Origin: Moesziomyces globuligerus
Lineage: Eukaryota > Basidiomycota > Ustilaginomycetes > Ustilaginales > Ustilaginaceae
DNA length: 64,000 bases
NCBI GenBank assembly: GCA_030849465.1
Contig: JARVLF010000018.1
Coordinates: 372,001-436,000, forward strand
Direction: 5' to 3'
In this document: positions 18,669 through 28,066 of the stretch, in pieces
How the letters are laid out: each line of letters starts with the position of its first letter
Position numbering within the stretch: position 1 is the stretch's first letter
The notes under the pieces: generated by a model
What the model saw: only the letters and a program-made list of their open reading frames with translations
The model's database searches: none
What the model was told of the DNA's origin: nothing
Position numbers and translations under genes: made by a program

Positions 18669-20501
18669 CTAGCTGGCTGGCGGCGTTGTCTGCTCTTTCT
18701 GCTGCAGGAGGGCCTCGATTTCGCGGATCTCGGTCTCGACGTCGGCCATGCGCTGGTTGACGCTGGTGAGGCGCTTGTTGAGTTTCTCCTCGTACTCTTC
18801 GTCCGACACGCTGCGGATGGGCATGGCGTTCTTGACCTTGGACAGCCACGAGCCCTTGGGCTTGTCCTCCCTTTCGGGAGTCATCTCGCTTGCCTCGGCG
18901 GCGTCCACCATGGTCGGGACACCCTGGGATGCTGCCACCGCGGGCTCTGCGGTGGGTTGCTGCGCCACCATCGGCGCGGCGCGGGGCGCAGGGCGGAGGA
19001 GTGCGTCGCGAACGATGCGCGTCTCGTTGCCCGCGAGCTGGAGCGCGGTGCACGCGACGCCGAATGTGACGATGCCCTTGTGGATCGCCGCGGGTCCTCT
19101 GGTGAACGCAGCCGCGCCCGCACCGACCACCGCACCAGCCAGACCACTTGCGAGCAGGTTGTGCGTGTGTCGGTTCGGCGCCACCGTGCGCAGACGCATC
19201 TGGCGGTTCGCCGGATCCGGTCCGCTCGAGGTGCGGTTGAGCACGGGCGACACGACGTACTCGCGCACGGCAAAGAAGGGGAAGGCAAACGCGAATGTGC
19301 TCATCGCCATCCGCGTGCCCAGGATCGTCCCGGCGCCCTGTCGGCCCCGAAGCACGCCGTACACCGAGCCGTACACGCCACCGGCGAGCGTGGTCAGCAG
19401 CGCACCCTTGACCACCTGGACAGGCGCATCGGACTCGATCTGAAAACCGCCCGTGCGCTCCTCGTCGACCGAGTGGATGCCGTACGTGCGCCTCGCTCCG
19501 CCGCCACGGCGGGAGGCCTCGTCGCCACCGCCGGCCGGGTCGTTGAGGAACTCGCCGCTGCCCCAGCCGCTCGACTGCGGCGAAAAGCTCGCCGGCGACG
19601 ACCAGCGCGGATCGTCTTCGGCGCCTGAGAGCGTCATCACCGGCTCGTCCCGGGCGCGTGTCGACGGGCGAGAAGCACGAGGAGGCGCAGCTGGTGCTCC
19701 ACCGGCTGCATCTCCCTGCGGCTCGGAACGCGAGGGTTCGGCCTGCGCCGAGTTGGAGCGCGTGTAGGCATTGCGCGCATTGTCCTGGCGGATGCGCTCC
19801 CACTTGCTCGGCTCGACGCTGCGCTCGCCCCTAAGCTGGGCCCATCGCGTCCCGGCTCCCATGCCCGGCGGTGGATCGTCCCCACCTGCCGCCTCTGTTG
19901 GCGCCATCTTGACATTCGGACGTTCGTTTCGAGCGCCGGCTCCCGCCTGCGGGGATGAGAAGCTGTCAAACGAATCGCTGCCTCCCGATCCCCTGAGGTT
20001 TCCGGTGCTATCGAACGAGGCGGCCTCGGTCTGCGCAGCGCGCTCGCCACCCCATTCCGGCTGAGCTGCATCCTGCTCTCCGTCCAGACCCTTGGGTGGG
20101 GCGACGCTGAACTGGGGCTTGCGGCCCTGTCGCTGCTCCTCCATAGCTCCTACCAGCACCTTGCGGAGATGCTGGGGGTCCTCGACATCCTGCAGCGCCC
20201 CGCGGCTCATGAGGATGCCGATGGGCATGGTGAGGAACGAGCCTCCCAGCCCACCCACGAAGCTCCAGCCGAGTCTAGAGAGCATGCGCGGCGGCGGCTT
20301 GCGCCGCGAGACAAGCACGTACGTGCCCGCAGCCCCCAGCATCCAGCCGCCGTACTTGGTCACGTCGACGTTGCGCTTGATCTTGCGCAGCGCTGCGAGC
20401 TCGCGCGGCGTCAGCTGCTTCTCGGACTGCGTGCCTTGCAGTCCAGGCAGCCGGCTCGTGCCGCTGCTCCCCGCATTGGGGCTCGAAGTCGAGCCGTCCA
20501 T
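18669..20501 (-). CDS. Tim17/Tim22-family-like membrane protein with C-terminal coiled coil
   Basis: The open frame extends to 20675, but the likely start is the ATG at 20499-20501 (MDGSTSSPNAG), giving 610 residues. Two hydrophobic Gly-rich helices lie near residues 47-95 (KYGGWMLGAAGTYVLVS; GGLGGSFLTMPIGILMS). A disordered linker (about 110-340) follows. Next is a Gly/Ala-rich multi-helix region at about 360-500 (VKGALLTTLAGGVYGSVYG; ASGLAGAVVGAGAAAF; HKGIVTFGVACTALQL) that resembles the four-helix Tim17/Tim22/Tim23/PMP24 fold. A coiled coil (KLNKRLTSVNQRMADVETEI) ends the protein near 565-605. A mitochondrial or peroxisomal membrane location is inferred; Tim17 assignment rests on helix pattern, not on a diagnostic motif. 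The ORF is uninterrupted. The identity of the N-terminal module is unknown. Confidence 0.6.
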   Translation of the reverse strand: MDGSTSSPNAGSSGTSRLPGLQGTQSEKQLTPRELAALRKIKRNVDVTKYGGWMLGAAGTYVLVSRRKPPPRMLSRLGWSFVGGLGGSFLTMPIGILMSRGALQDVEDPQHLRKVLVGAMEEQRQGRKPQFSVAPPKGLDGEQDAAQPEWGGERAAQTEAASFDSTGNLRGSGGSDSFDSFSSPQAGAGARNERPNVKMAPTEAAGGDDPPPGMGAGTRWAQLRGERSVEPSKWERIRQDNARNAYTRSNSAQAEPSRSEPQGDAAGGAPAAPPRASRPSTRARDEPVMTLSGAEDDPRWSSPASFSPQSSGWGSGEFLNDPAGGGDEASRRGGGARRTYGIHSVDEERTGGFQIESDAPVQVVKGALLTTLAGGVYGSVYGVLRGRQGAGTILGTRMAMSTFAFAFPFFAVREYVVSPVLNRTSSGPDPANRQMRLRTVAPNRHTHNLLASGLAGAVVGAGAAAFTRGPAAIHKGIVTFGVACTALQLAGNETRIVRDALLRPAPRAAPMVAQQPTAEPAVAASQGVPTMVDAAEASEMTPEREDKPKGSWLSKVKNAMPIRSVSDEEYEEKLNKRLTSVNQRMADVETEIREIEALLQQKEQTTPPAS

Positions 20502-21079
20502 GCTGCTGCAAACGACTAGTGGCGAAGCGAGGGGGGATCGATGAAGTTTGGTCTGTCGACGAGAGCGTTTGTATCGGTGCACAAGCTGTTGGACGAGTTC
20601 TGCATGTGCCCGAGCGGTGATGGTTGGAGTTACGGCAGCGAAGCAGATGGCTTGCCTTGGATTGGCGCCTTGCATGGGCGTTGAGGCCTGGAAGCTGACT
20701 GTTCACGGCAGTCTCTCGTCTTCGTGCAAAGCCGCAGCCGAAAATAGCAGGGACGGAAAGTGGAGGACCAAAAATTAGAGAGGTGTTAGGCCTCAGTAGC
20801 ATACAAAATTCCAGTAAAAGCTGATTCACCGAACGTGGCTATCAACGCTCAGCACGTTGGCGCATGCGGACGTGACCTCAGGCGCCTTCCTCTATGCTCA
20901 GCAATGCAATGTGATCCTGAATCACATCCTTGAACGTTGGACCCTGCTGTTGAAGCACAAGCTCAACCAGCGCGGCAATGTACCCCAGTGAATGTTTCTC
21001 CATGCAATGCGATCCAATGAGTTCGTCTGCACTCTGACCACTACGACAGATAAAAAGACAGATGAGCAAGGCAGGCGGT
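20502..21079. other. Intergenic region between two leftward genes
   Basis: 578 bp between the UVRAG/Vps38 stop and the Tim17-like start; it must hold the terminator of the first and the promoter of the second. A short open frame on the minus strand (20878-21003, 41 residues) lies inside and is reported as a low-confidence candidate. Confidence 0.5.
20878..21003 (-). CDS. Candidate 41-residue small ORF (doubtful)
   Basis: ATG at 21001-21003, stop at 20878. The peptide begins MEKHSLGYIAALVELVLQQQ and ends in an acidic tail. It reads like an amphipathic helical protein segment rather than random sequence, and the frame stays open upstream through an acceptor-like CAG, so it could be the last exon of an unseen gene or a short ORF in the Tim17-like leader. 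No family recognised. Confidence 0.2.
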   Translation of the reverse strand: MEKHSLGYIAALVELVLQQQGPTFKDVIQDHIALLSIEEGA

Positions 21080-24000
21080 TTAGCGAGTGCTGGCACCGGT
21101 GCCGCTGAAGTAGCTGAACGCACGCGAGACGGACGCAATGGCCCCACTCGCTGTTGCCGGCGTAGCAGTAGGCTTAGATGGCGCACCAAGCACGCGCGTG
21201 GTCACCAGCGTGTCAGCCGAAGCCTCCGGCTTGACCGCCTGCCCCGCGCCCGTGAGCTTGGGCAATCCAATGCCAAGCCCCAACCCGCGCTTCTGCTGTA
21301 CCGCACCCTCCTCCGCGTCACTCGCTGCAGCCGCCTCCTGCCCACCCGAAGCCGATGTCGACCGGAGCGCGATCTCGGTCTTGCCGATGTGGCTCTTGCG
21401 TGTCGCATGGCTCGTCGGCGGTGCAGCCGCCACTGTGACCATAAGGTTCTTGATGTTGGGCAGCGTATGGCGGATGTCGATCACGGTGACCGAGTGGACG
21501 TTCATGAGCTGCTCGACGTCCTTGTTGAGCAAAAACGCCGCGTATTCGTACCGGTACCGCTCCATGCCCTTTGCGTACAGCGGGAAGGCGCGCGGTCCGC
21601 TCATGAGCGAAATGCCATCCTGCACCACAGCCCGACTGCCCGCCGTCGCCAGCGGATAGTGGATGGGTGTGGCGAGGTAGGTGCTGAGCAGCAGCACGAG
21701 CTGCGCCACCATTCCGAACGCGCTGCTCACCGTGTCGTCGTCAAACGCATGGAAGATCGGCCGCGTGGGACCAGGTGGCTGCCGCTTGATCGCATCCTTC
21801 CACCTCCGCTCCTCCTGCGCGAGCTCACCCGGTGGCAGCGACGCCGCCGCATTGGGCAGTGGCAGACCACAGATCGAAAACAGTAGCGACGAGGCGTCGG
21901 ATAACTCGACCGGAAAGATGATCTCGAGGTCCCGGAGCAGCGACGCCTGCTGCGCATGCACGTCCAGCGATACGTCGGCCCGACCACTGCGTAGCGCAGT
22001 CAGCTCGCCTCGCAGCTGCCGCTCTGTGCGTTGCGCCGCTTGGAACAGCTCGCCCGACACGCGCATCGCCCTGCGCCGCGCCTCGAGCGCTGCCCGCTTG
22101 GCCTCTAGCTCGTCTCTCCTTCGCTCGAGCTCGTCCGCTTCGTCCGTGGCCAGTCGCCGCACATCCGCGCAGCGTGCCGCCTGCTGCTCCCGCCTGAGCC
22201 TCAGCTGAATCCGACCCGCAGGATCCTGCAGCGCACGACCGTTCTGCAGGCGCAGCTCCTCGACCGCAGCCAGCAACGCCTTGAGCTCCGCTTGCTTCTG
22301 CGCTACCTCTCGCGCCTGGTCCAGGCTGTAGCTCGGCATCATCTTGGTCTCGCGTAGGCTCAGCTCGAGCGCACGTCGCTGCTCGTCCTCGAACACTCTG
22401 CGCCGTTCGCGTCGTCGGGTCTCGACGGCCTCTGGGAGCGCAGGAGTCGCCCGCTGCGGTGTGCCGACTGCGTCACCGCCAGAGGCCGGCATCTGCGCAG
22501 GTGCGGCTTCTACGATTTCTCCCGCGGCCTTGCGAATCGGCGCATTTTCCGGATCAGAGGCATAGCCGTCTCGAGACGTGCGGCGAGCCAGACTCGGCGA
22601 CTTGGTCTTGCGGTTCGCAGTGGCTCCAGCTGGGCTGGCACTGGTTGAAGCGGCGTTGACCGGGGATCTGACGGTAGAATCGAGCGGAACGGCATAGTAG
22701 ACGATGCTCTCGAGGATGTGTCTCGTCCGCTCGGCTTCCCTCTCGCTACCCTTGCGCGCCAGTTTGGGTCCGGTCGTTTTGCCCTCGTCTGGCGCCGAGG
22801 TCGCCGAAGTGGCATCCGAGCCCGGAGCAGCGGCGGTCAGGCTTGCTCGACCCGAAAGCGAGTTGGCGCCGGGTGCGAGGCCGAGCAGGATCGAGTTGGG
22901 TGCGAGGATGAGCGCAGCATCTTGCAGGCTGGCAGAGAGTGGTTCGAGATCGCGCAAGTCGACGCTCGACTGACATGCAAGCTTCCAGTCCCCTGCTGGG
23001 GTAACACTTGGTGTGCTGCTTTGCGAAGGCGGCGGAGGCGAGCGTGCCCATACCTTGATCTGAATCGTCGAGGAATCCAGAGGCGCGCCGGGCGATAATC
23101 GATCTGATGCACAGCTGAAATCGCGCTCCGGCAGGATGGATGCGCCTCCCTGATAGCCCCAGGAGTGATGCAGGCCAGGTTTGGAGCTCGGACTCTGGTA
23201 GAAGACGTCCCGAGCATTTGGGGTCGCGGCAGACTTGTCGATGGATGCGCTGCTATCGACTAGCGAGAGCTCAACGTAACATTCGAGCATGCGTTCCTGC
23301 ATGATTTGGGCCAGGCTCTTGTGCGAGAAGAGCGAGAAGCGCGATGAAGGGTTGATGCGTCCAGAGGTGCGAGTCGGGCGCCGTGCCTCATCTGAGGCGC
23401 CCACGTGGCTCTCGTCGAAGCGGACGCTACGATAGCTGCCGGACGAGGTCATGCTGGTGGTCCTCGCGCGATGCGAGGGTCTCCTTATCGTGTGAGAAGA
23501 GTGGGAGGAGCTGCGCGAGTCGGAACGGGACAGCATGGTGGTATTTGCGCCGAGCTCGTCGAGGAAGCCGGAGGTCGAAGAGCTACTCGACTGCTCAGCT
23601 TGTATCCTCGCATCCCTGCCATCGCGAGTGCTGGAGGATCGCTTGAGGATGGGACGTGGGCTGGCTTCGGTGCTGTACATGCTCTCGGCCGCGCCAGCCG
23701 AGCTCGAGAGAATCGCCGACGTCAGCTCATGGTCGGAAGTACGGCGGCGAGTCGCTAGGAAAGCCGGACGCCCGCGCACATCTCGAGCCTTGCTGATAGC
23801 GGATGTCTTGCTCGGTGCGAGAGGGGAAGCGAGGTCGTCATCGAGCTCGGCCGCGGATTCGTCTTCGGACGAGCCAGCGCTCAGCCGACTCCAGCTGGCG
23901 CTCCTGCGTCGACGATGCGCGCCATCTGGCTTTGCCCTGGTCTTGCCTTTGCTGTTCGATCGTGCGAGGCTCAGCGTCAGGTCGGCATCGTCCGAAGTGG

Positions 24001-24205
24001 TGTGGTAGCGACTCGAACCACCTGGGCGTTTGGACGCGAGGGTCTGCAGCGCGCGATCGCGTGTCGGTCGCAGCGAGAGGTTGCGAACAAGGATGGCACA
24101 GATGTTGCCGATGCGACGCTGCTCGTTGTGGATGATAGGATCCAGCGCGGGGTTCACTTCTTTCCGGACATTGCCTGCACTCTGGCTGGAAGCACTGGAG
24201 GACAT
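21080..24205 (-). CDS. vps38: UVRAG/Vps38 subunit of class III PI3-kinase complex II
   Basis: 1041 residues from ATG 24203-24205 (MSSSASSQSAGNVRKE). UVRAG/Vps38 pairs with Atg6/Beclin-1 in the Vps34 complex that makes PI3P on endosomes and vacuoles. Order seen: N-terminal RRIGNICAILVRNLSLRP; a long basic Ser-rich region; a C2-like segment near residue 300 (MLECYVELSLVDSS, later IQIKVWARS); a long Arg/Glu/Leu-rich coiled coil at about 595-725 (ELERRRDELEAKRAALEARR); and the C-terminal BARA-like domain at about 755-925 (LLRDLEIIFPVELSDA; FSICGLPLPN; LLLSTYLATPIHYPL; LPNIKNLMVTV). These blocks match the UVRAG family in order. A disordered tail follows. The closest alternative, Atg14, usually has N-terminal Cys repeats, which are absent here. 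Confidence 0.85.
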   Translation of the reverse strand: MSSSASSQSAGNVRKEVNPALDPIIHNEQRRIGNICAILVRNLSLRPTRDRALQTLASKRPGGSSRYHTTSDDADLTLSLARSNSKGKTRAKPDGAHRRRRSASWSRLSAGSSEDESAAELDDDLASPLAPSKTSAISKARDVRGRPAFLATRRRTSDHELTSAILSSSAGAAESMYSTEASPRPILKRSSSTRDGRDARIQAEQSSSSSTSGFLDELGANTTMLSRSDSRSSSHSSHTIRRPSHRARTTSMTSSGSYRSVRFDESHVGASDEARRPTRTSGRINPSSRFSLFSHKSLAQIMQERMLECYVELSLVDSSASIDKSAATPNARDVFYQSPSSKPGLHHSWGYQGGASILPERDFSCASDRLSPGAPLDSSTIQIKVWARSPPPPSQSSTPSVTPAGDWKLACQSSVDLRDLEPLSASLQDAALILAPNSILLGLAPGANSLSGRASLTAAAPGSDATSATSAPDEGKTTGPKLARKGSEREAERTRHILESIVYYAVPLDSTVRSPVNAASTSASPAGATANRKTKSPSLARRTSRDGYASDPENAPIRKAAGEIVEAAPAQMPASGGDAVGTPQRATPALPEAVETRRRERRRVFEDEQRRALELSLRETKMMPSYSLDQAREVAQKQAELKALLAAVEELRLQNGRALQDPAGRIQLRLRREQQAARCADVRRLATDEADELERRRDELEAKRAALEARRRAMRVSGELFQAAQRTERQLRGELTALRSGRADVSLDVHAQQASLLRDLEIIFPVELSDASSLLFSICGLPLPNAAASLPPGELAQEERRWKDAIKRQPPGPTRPIFHAFDDDTVSSAFGMVAQLVLLLSTYLATPIHYPLATAGSRAVVQDGISLMSGPRAFPLYAKGMERYRYEYAAFLLNKDVEQLMNVHSVTVIDIRHTLPNIKNLMVTVAAAPPTSHATRKSHIGKTEIALRSTSASGGQEAAAASDAEEGAVQQKRGLGLGIGLPKLTGAGQAVKPEASADTLVTTRVLGAPSKPTATPATASGAIASVSRAFSYFSGTGASTR

Positions 24206-27200
24206 GGTGTCGGAGGACGAGACTCAGCACGTCGGGCGAGGCGGGATGGCGCTAGCGGATGGGAGCAGCAAAGCGTACTTGGCTATAGCTGTCGCTGCAT
24301 GGCGCACGTGGACAAAGGACCATTGAATGCGGGAGGCGGACGAGGTATGGTTGGGGATGTCTGTGTGATGAGAAGAAAGCGCCGATGCCGTGGCGACATG
24401 TGGGCAACGCTGTCGAGCCGCTCCGAGACCCTGAAGAGCGACACGCTCGGGGCACGTCTGCACGCTGCCCCTCGCCTCCACTCCAACACCAGGGAGCTTG
24501 CCCAGCCGTAAATTGAGAGGGAATGTGAGGCCTGGTTTCTGTAACAAGATTGTGGGCAGTCCCGGACTTTCGGTCTAACATGTTCATGGTTTTGCCAGAG
24601 TGAAGATCTGCGCTTTGATCCGCAGCCCCCATTTTCCAACGTGATTGAAAATAAAAAGAGAAAGGGGCTGTCAAAGGAGGACGAGAAAAGGGCAGTTCAA
24701 AATGCAGTCCATCCGCGAAGCTCCTGCAAGCATGCCTTGCCTTTGCCGACCGAATGCAGATGGGAAGCGACGATTGGATGGCGGGTGCCAAAGGGCGTGG
24801 GAAGGCGGGTGGCTTAGTTGTCTGCTTGAGAGCTTTGGAAGTCTGCTCTAGGCCCAGAGGCGGCGGCAATTTGCGGCAAAAGCGCCGTTGTGTTTGTAGC
24901 GTTTGTGTGTGGTTTCAAACGACGGATCGTCGCAAGACGCGAGTGTCGATGAAACCGGGACGGACGAGGGCGTGAGCTCGCCTGGGGAAGCCGTGACCTC
25001 GGATTTCAGGCGACCATGACCTCGCGATGAGGCGGTGGAGGCCAAAGCGAGCGCCCGATCGGGGCAGAAAATAAGCAATGCAGGAACGACAGGGCCCACG
25101 ACCTCGGATTCTGGCGTCGAAGCAAGGACCCTCGAACTTTGGCCGTCGAGCATCCGAACCCCAGATTCGATTGGACGCCCAGATGCAAGTGCAGCAAGGG
25201 GGCATACATGGTGGCCAGTAGGCCCAGTGGTACTGCACCGGTACCTCGGAATCGAGTTCGTGCAGGTGCAGGCACGATGACGACGGTACCACGGAAAGAG
25301 AAACGACCGTATCGGCAATCGAGATCGCGAGTCCGCACGCTGAGCCTGCGGTTGGCCCAAGGAAGAAAGATGCGAGGTCGGAGATGCACATCGATCCTGG
25401 AGCCGTCTGCAGGTGCTTTCGTACGTTCGGCTTGGCGAAACGCTGGAGGAACTGCGTCGAAGCCATGCGGGGGAAAGGGATCGATCGTCGACCCTTTGCG
25501 CCAGGAACCTGACGATGACTGGACGAGCGACCAGCTCGGCAAACCTTCAAGCTGGCATGCGATCGAAGCGAATGGTCCGCAAGGCCTCAAGTGAGAGCAG
25601 AGCGAACGAATAATAAAAGCAATCTAGCATCATCGGCGTCCGGTCCGAGCGGAAGCTGCGCTTGGTGGCCAGAGCGCTCGCTGGGCTGAAGTGTAGCGAT
25701 TTAAGGCTCATAGCGGCGGAACTGGACGAGGCGGTGATGTGTAGGGGCGAAGTTCCGCAGGACGATCAGAACGTCGCGATCGCTCCGCTCGAGCCGAAGC
25801 ATGCGAAGTGCAGAGTACCTTTTGCTGATGCTTTGCGGCTGGCGGAGCGGGTGCGAGAGGCGCCGTGAGGACGCGCATGATTTGCACGGGCGAGAATGGT
25901 GTCATTGGAGGGGGCGGAGTTGGCAATTCGACTTTGCCGTCGAGCGTGAGCTACGAAAATAGTGCTTGTCTGTCTCACGAGGTCAGGGCGATCTCATTCG
26001 ATTGGACTCCGATTTGCTTGAATCGCCGTGGGTCTCGCTATGCTGAGCGGTCGGAAGCGGTCGATTCGCCGCAGTGCAAAGAGTGGGTGCTTATCAGCCA
26101 TGGCGATGGACCATGCTGCTCCGAGAAGCGGTAGCCGAATGACGGGGCGTCTCTTTACTCGCGTTGAAAGCGAGCTGATCCAGGATGATTTTCAGCTCGT
26201 TGTTACGAGGAGGATTGTTTGCGACGGCTCGGGACGGCTTGGTGGCCGTTGGTGTGGCGTACGCTAGCGGCGGGCTGCGGTGTCTCAGAGCGTGAAAAAA
26301 TTCTACGAGAAGACGCTAAGCTAGGTCGCGCAGCCACGCGAGCCGGAAGAGCTTTAGCGCCATTCGAATGTCGATAAGAGCGGCACCAGCATCATACAAG
26401 CATGTGAGAACGATGAGGGGTCGTTTCTCGCCGCTGTAGCTAGCCAACGTGTCACGGCACAACGGAGCGTGGACACGATAGCGCGGGAAACGAGGCTGGC
26501 GGTTGCAGCACGTTGTGTGCTCGACAAACTGTGTGGATTGCGCTAGTCGGGCGTGTCGTCGACGAGGAAAACGATCGCTGAAGAGCTGGAAGAAGTGGCC
26601 GGGACCCGGGCCAAAGAGGAAACCGTTTGGCCGGAGGTGGCGCATAAATCTGCTTGCTCGTCTCCGCGAAATGGACCACTTTGCATCGAGCAGGTGCGTG
26701 TGACGGCTGGAGGCGTGCATATTCCTGCAACAAGCCGGGACGGACGAGCATACAGCATGCTTGGATCTCGGTGAAGCGCGTGCTGTATTGGTGCGACGGA
26801 CAGTCATATGCACAGAAAGGACGAGGCCGCCAAGGCAGAGAGTGGCGGCCAAGCGTGCGGACATGCTGATGCTCGACAGTCCGACGCCGAGATGCAGGTG
26901 CACATGGCCGAACGCCCGACCACGGGCCACGGAAATTTAAAAAAAAGGCGGAAAAAGGCACCAAGCGGGCGGCTGCCCTGGAAGAGCTGCAGCCATCTCG
27001 GAATTGGGCCGACTCTCTCTCTCTCTCTCTCTCTGGCTTGGCTTGGCTTGGCTTGGCTTGACTTAGCCTGCCATGCTGCAGCGCTGGTCTACGCTTGATG
27101 GGCCACACGCTTTAGTGCGAAGAAGACAGTCCGGCTCCTTCCGTTGAGCCGCGGAACGAGATGAGCGAGGGCGCTGACGACAAGGGCAAGGCGACAAGTC

Positions 27201-28066
27201 GGTAGGAGCCAGCTCAGACGGCGTGCCGATGATGCGTGAATCGGACGGTCCGACGTTGATGCCTTTGACGCCGCGATTCCGCGTGCTTGCTCTCGGCTGA
27301 GGCCAAGTTCCGAGCAACGAGACGAGGTGGATCGTCCGTTGCCCACCGAAACAAGGCTCGCTCGCGCTTCTGCTGTATGCTGGCTTTCTCACGGCCTGCA
27401 CGCGCATTTGCGAGTCGCGAGTACCTGCATCAGCCGTCAGCGGCGAGACGAGGACAGGATGCGCAAGATCGGCGGTTGGCGCTGTCGGGTCTCCATCGAC
27501 GTGGCGCGGAAGCGATGATTGACCCTGCCTGCTTCACACCCTGGCGCTGTGCCATGCCGTGCCGTGCCGTGCCGTCCCACGGCCCATCTGCGGTTGATAA
27601 AAATAAAATAAAAAACAATTCATTAAAATCCAAGTCGATTCTAAAACTGCGAAGCAAAGACGAGTTGGAGCGAGCGCATGCAACGGCCAACGAGGCGCGA
27701 GGCTACTGCACCAGTGAGCCACGCTAAAGTGCCAACACGCTTACACTTGGACACCTCGCTAGGGTAGCGGCTTGGCTCTCTTCGGTCCACCCGAACTGCC
27801 GCGGGCGTGGCACATGCTGTCGCAGTGGATCGCTCTCACGCACGGCTCTTGCTGCCACTCGTTGGCCCTCGCTCCGTTAGCCGTCAGCGTCATCACAAAG
27901 GGTCCCCTCTTTTCGGTGCACCCGCAAACGCAAACCCATCCTCAAACGCCCAGCATCGGCACGCAGCGACCACCATCGACACCGGCAGCCGCCCTCGAAG
28001 CATACAGCACACTGCCTCGGCTCCAGCTTCTCTCGTTCGCCTCGTCACCATCCAAGCGCTACAAAT
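24206..28066. other. 3.9-kb gene-poor divergent intergenic region
   Basis: No reading frame here looks coding: the longest minus-strand frames (24915-25550 and 26316-26930) are Cys/His/Arg/Trp-rich in a random-looking way and show no family motif. I see no tRNA B-box pattern. Present are a CT/GGCTT microsatellite at 27013-27060, a TGCCG run near 27554-27576, A/T-rich patches near 24640-24660 and 27600-27650, and a recurring ACCTCGGATT-like word near 24996, 25101 and 25244. It lies between UVRAG (leftward) and manC (rightward) and may hold long leaders or a non-coding transcript, which sequence alone cannot show. Confidence 0.45.
27013..27060 (+). repeat. Compound microsatellite (CT)11-(GGCTT)5
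   Basis: Eleven CT units at 27013-27034 run directly into five GGCTT units at 27035-27059 plus one G. It lies about 1 kb upstream of the manC-like start codon. Confidence 0.95.

Noticed and set aside
24995..25253. Recurring ACCTCGGATT-like word as a possible binding-site array or degenerate element
   Set aside because: Only three imperfect copies at irregular spacing in GC-rich DNA; within chance expectation by eye.
24915..25590. Two overlapping minus-strand frames of about 200 residues in the 3.9-kb gene-poor region
   Set aside because: Both frames read as random text without domains or membrane segments, and neither has a clear start context.
26316..27108. Minus-strand frames of 204 and 218 residues
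   Set aside because: Cys/His/Arg-rich random-looking translation; two overlapping frames of similar length argue for absence of stops through GC content, not coding.
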